A DNA stretch of 64,000 nt from an uncultured Collinsella sp. (lineage in GTDB: Bacteria; Actinomycetota; Coriobacteriia; Coriobacteriales; Coriobacteriaceae): the NCBI GenBank assembly GCA_934667065.1, contig CAKULD010000002.1, positions 286,430-350,429 of the forward strand, in the 5' to 3' direction. Numbering within the stretch: the stretch's first letter is position 1; every line of letters starts with the position of its first letter. Below the pieces are notes generated by a model. It was not told where the DNA came from. It ran no database searches and was given only the letters and a program-made list of their open reading frames with translations. The translations under genes and the position numbers were made by a program. Shown here piece by piece: positions 62,468-64,000 of this stretch.

Positions 62468-63862
62468 TTACTTCTTGCTCTCGGGCAAGACCAGATCCAC
62501 GGCAGCGTCCTTGGCGGCATCGATGTGCTGAGCCACGACCGGCGTCTGCGGAAGGATCAGGTTAAGGACAATGGCCATGATGGCGGTGGGGGTCACGGCG
62601 TTGGAGCCGATGACGGTGGACACCCAGGTGGGCATGCCCTCGCCGGCGAGGCAGCCGCTGGCCATCCAGATACCCAGGCCAAAGACGACCGAGGTGCCGA
62701 CGATGGTAGTGGTGCGCTGCGTGAGGCCCTCACGGGTGAACATGCGCACGCCGTTCATGGTGATAGTGCCAAAGACGCCGACGGTCGCGCCGCCGATGAC
62801 GGGCTGCGGGATGGCGGAGAGCACGGCAGAGAGCTGCGGGAACAGACCGGCGATGGCAAAGACAGCCGCGATGATCACAAAGACCCACTTGTTGACGACC
62901 TTGTTGGAGCAGATGATGCCCACGTTCTGGCCAAGGGCGCTCGTGGGAAGGCCGCCGAGGAAGCCGCCGACCATAGAGGTGAGGCCCTGGGAGACGATGG
63001 CGCCGGAGAGCTCGCGCTCGGTCGGCATACGGTCGATGGAGCCCAGGCAGGCTGCGGACACATCGCCGATGACCTGGATGGCGACCATGGGGAACACGAC
63101 AGCGAGGGTAATGCAGACCTCGGGATCAAACTCGAGCGCATAGGGCATGAGCTTGGGAAGGGCGAAGACCTGGGCGGTGGCGACGCTGGAGAAGTCGATC
63201 ATGCCGAAGGGGATTGAGACGATCATGCCGACGATCATGCCAAAGAACACGGAACCCAGCTTGAGCGTGCCCTTGCCAAAGTTGGCGAGCGCAAAGACCA
63301 CGGCGAAGGTGATCAGAGCGACGCACCAGGCCTGCGGGGTACCCCACAGCGGCGTACCCATGCCACCGGCCATGTACTTGACGGCCGTGGGATAGAGCGA
63401 AACGCCAATGGAGAAGATGACCGTACCGGTCACGACGGGCGGGAACAGCCATTTGATCTTGCTGTAAGCCAGACCAAAGAGAACCGCGACGGCGCCGCCG
63501 ACGATCTCGCCGCCCAGCAGCGCGCCAAAGCTAAAGCCCGAGGCACCCATGGCCTGCAGGGCCGGGAGGAACGCGAACGAAACGCCCATGACGATGGGCA
63601 GGCCGCCGCCGATGCGACGGAAGGGGGCAAAGGCCTGAAGGGCCGTGTCGATTGCCGAAAGAATAAGGGCGACCTGAATGATGTCGGTGCTCTGCTGGCT
63701 GTCAAAGCCATAGACGCCGGCCATGATGACCGCCGGGGTGATAATGCCGGCGAACGATGCCAGCACGTGCTGAAGAGCACACGGGATCATTTCCTGTACA
63801 GGGGGCTTGCCTTCACGAGTAAACAGGGCTTCAGTGCCGTTCGTTACCGTCTCCTGGGCCAT
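62468..63862 (-). CDS. NCS2 family purine permease
   Basis: The 464-aa protein has about 12 membrane segments and NCS2 features: HVLASFAGIITPAVIM, the QVIGDVSAACLGSIDRM region and GLPTSALGQNVG. This family includes xanthine, urate and uracil carriers. Location next to ssnA and xdh suggests xanthine or urate uptake. The promoter-like TTGAGT-17 bp-TACGAT lies about 87 bp upstream. Confidence 0.92.
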   Translation of the reverse strand: MAQETVTNGTEALFTREGKPPVQEMIPCALQHVLASFAGIITPAVIMAGVYGFDSQQSTDIIQVALILSAIDTALQAFAPFRRIGGGLPIVMGVSFAFLPALQAMGASGFSFGALLGGEIVGGAVAVLFGLAYSKIKWLFPPVVTGTVIFSIGVSLYPTAVKYMAGGMGTPLWGTPQAWCVALITFAVVFALANFGKGTLKLGSVFFGMIVGMIVSIPFGMIDFSSVATAQVFALPKLMPYALEFDPEVCITLAVVFPMVAIQVIGDVSAACLGSIDRMPTERELSGAIVSQGLTSMVGGFLGGLPTSALGQNVGIICSNKVVNKWVFVIIAAVFAIAGLFPQLSAVLSAIPQPVIGGATVGVFGTITMNGVRMFTREGLTQRTTTIVGTSVVFGLGIWMASGCLAGEGMPTWVSTVIGSNAVTPTAIMAIVLNLILPQTPVVAQHIDAAKDAAVDLVLPESKK

Positions 63863-63948
63863 TTGACCACCAATCCTCGAAATAGAATTTTCGCATCTAG
63901 ACGTCTATTTTGACGCAGTGCGTGGTTGAGGTTGTGCCTTCGTTTCAT

Positions 63949-63977
63949 ATCGTATTAAAGATTTTTCTTATACTCAA
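63949..63977 (-). promoter_or_regulatory. Promoter of the permease operon
   Basis: On the minus strand TTGAGT (63972-63977) and TACGAT (63949-63954) are 17 bp apart. A perfect TAGACGTCTA palindrome (63898-63907) lies downstream, in the leader, and might be an operator. Confidence 0.45.
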
Positions 63978-64000
63978 TAATAATTTTTTGTTATCAGACT

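Overview
The window looks like a chromosomal segment of a GC-rich anaerobic gut actinobacterium of the class Coriobacteriia, most likely Collinsella or a close relative. This is an inference from gene content: an actinobacterial style spc-alpha ribosomal block with Ala/Lys/Glu-tailed L31 and L17, a LAxTG-type surface protein, a selenium-linked molybdenum hydroxylase and purine catabolic gene set, and many short dispersed repeats. No database search was possible. Most genes lie on the minus strand, and many long open frames on the plus strand are only antisense shadows.

Layout. 1-3.0 kb: secA (cut by the window edge) and rpmE. 3.2-7.9 kb: a 4.6-kb island bounded by a 64-bp imperfect direct repeat, holding a small secreted Tyr-rich protein, two ABC transporter genes, a truncated permease, a truncated Xre regulator and a truncated tyrosine recombinase. 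8.0-22.5 kb: housekeeping genes (ACT-domain protein, citrate synthase, two Cof-type HAD phosphatases, adenine deaminase, tyrS, U32 protein, class A PBP, argR, glycosyltransferase, truA). 22.6-32.3 kb: a ribosomal block from rplQ back to rplE that, unusually, starts at rplE behind its own promoter-like sequence instead of continuing into rplX/rplN.

32.7-42.9 kb and 54.5-63.9 kb together form the main metabolic theme: a selenium-dependent molybdenum hydroxylase and anaerobic purine breakdown set. The first half has XdhC, YqeB, YqeC, HyuA, MocA-like, YgeW, YgeY, YgeX and a divergent YheO-type regulator. The second half has Se-dependent xanthine dehydrogenase, a polyferredoxin, YgfK, SsnA and an NCS2 purine permease. 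Adenine deaminase at 11.9 kb could feed it. Purines would enter through the permease, be oxidised or reduced by the molybdenum enzyme with YgfK and ferredoxin as electron partners, then be opened and deaminated by SsnA, HyuA, YgeX, YgeY and YgeW, the last of which suggests carbamoyl phosphate formation. Individual steps are inferred from family membership.

The two halves are separated by an 11-kb accessory block (43.0-54.4 kb). It carries a membrane-anchored Pro/Ala-rich protein, a 4 x 33-bp tandem array, an S-box-like RNA leader in front of a 140-aa unknown protein, a LAATG surface protein, an unknown 411-aa protein, a HEPN-type Abi protein, a DEDDh exonuclease, an AAA ATPase fused to a nuclease-like domain and an AbiEi-antitoxin-like protein. 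Three arrays of a 62-bp palindromic repeat (about 17 units in total, close to exact 62-bp spacing) sit around the last two genes. These arrays are the strongest structure in the window that ordinary gene annotation does not explain. No tRNA, rRNA or CRISPR array was seen.
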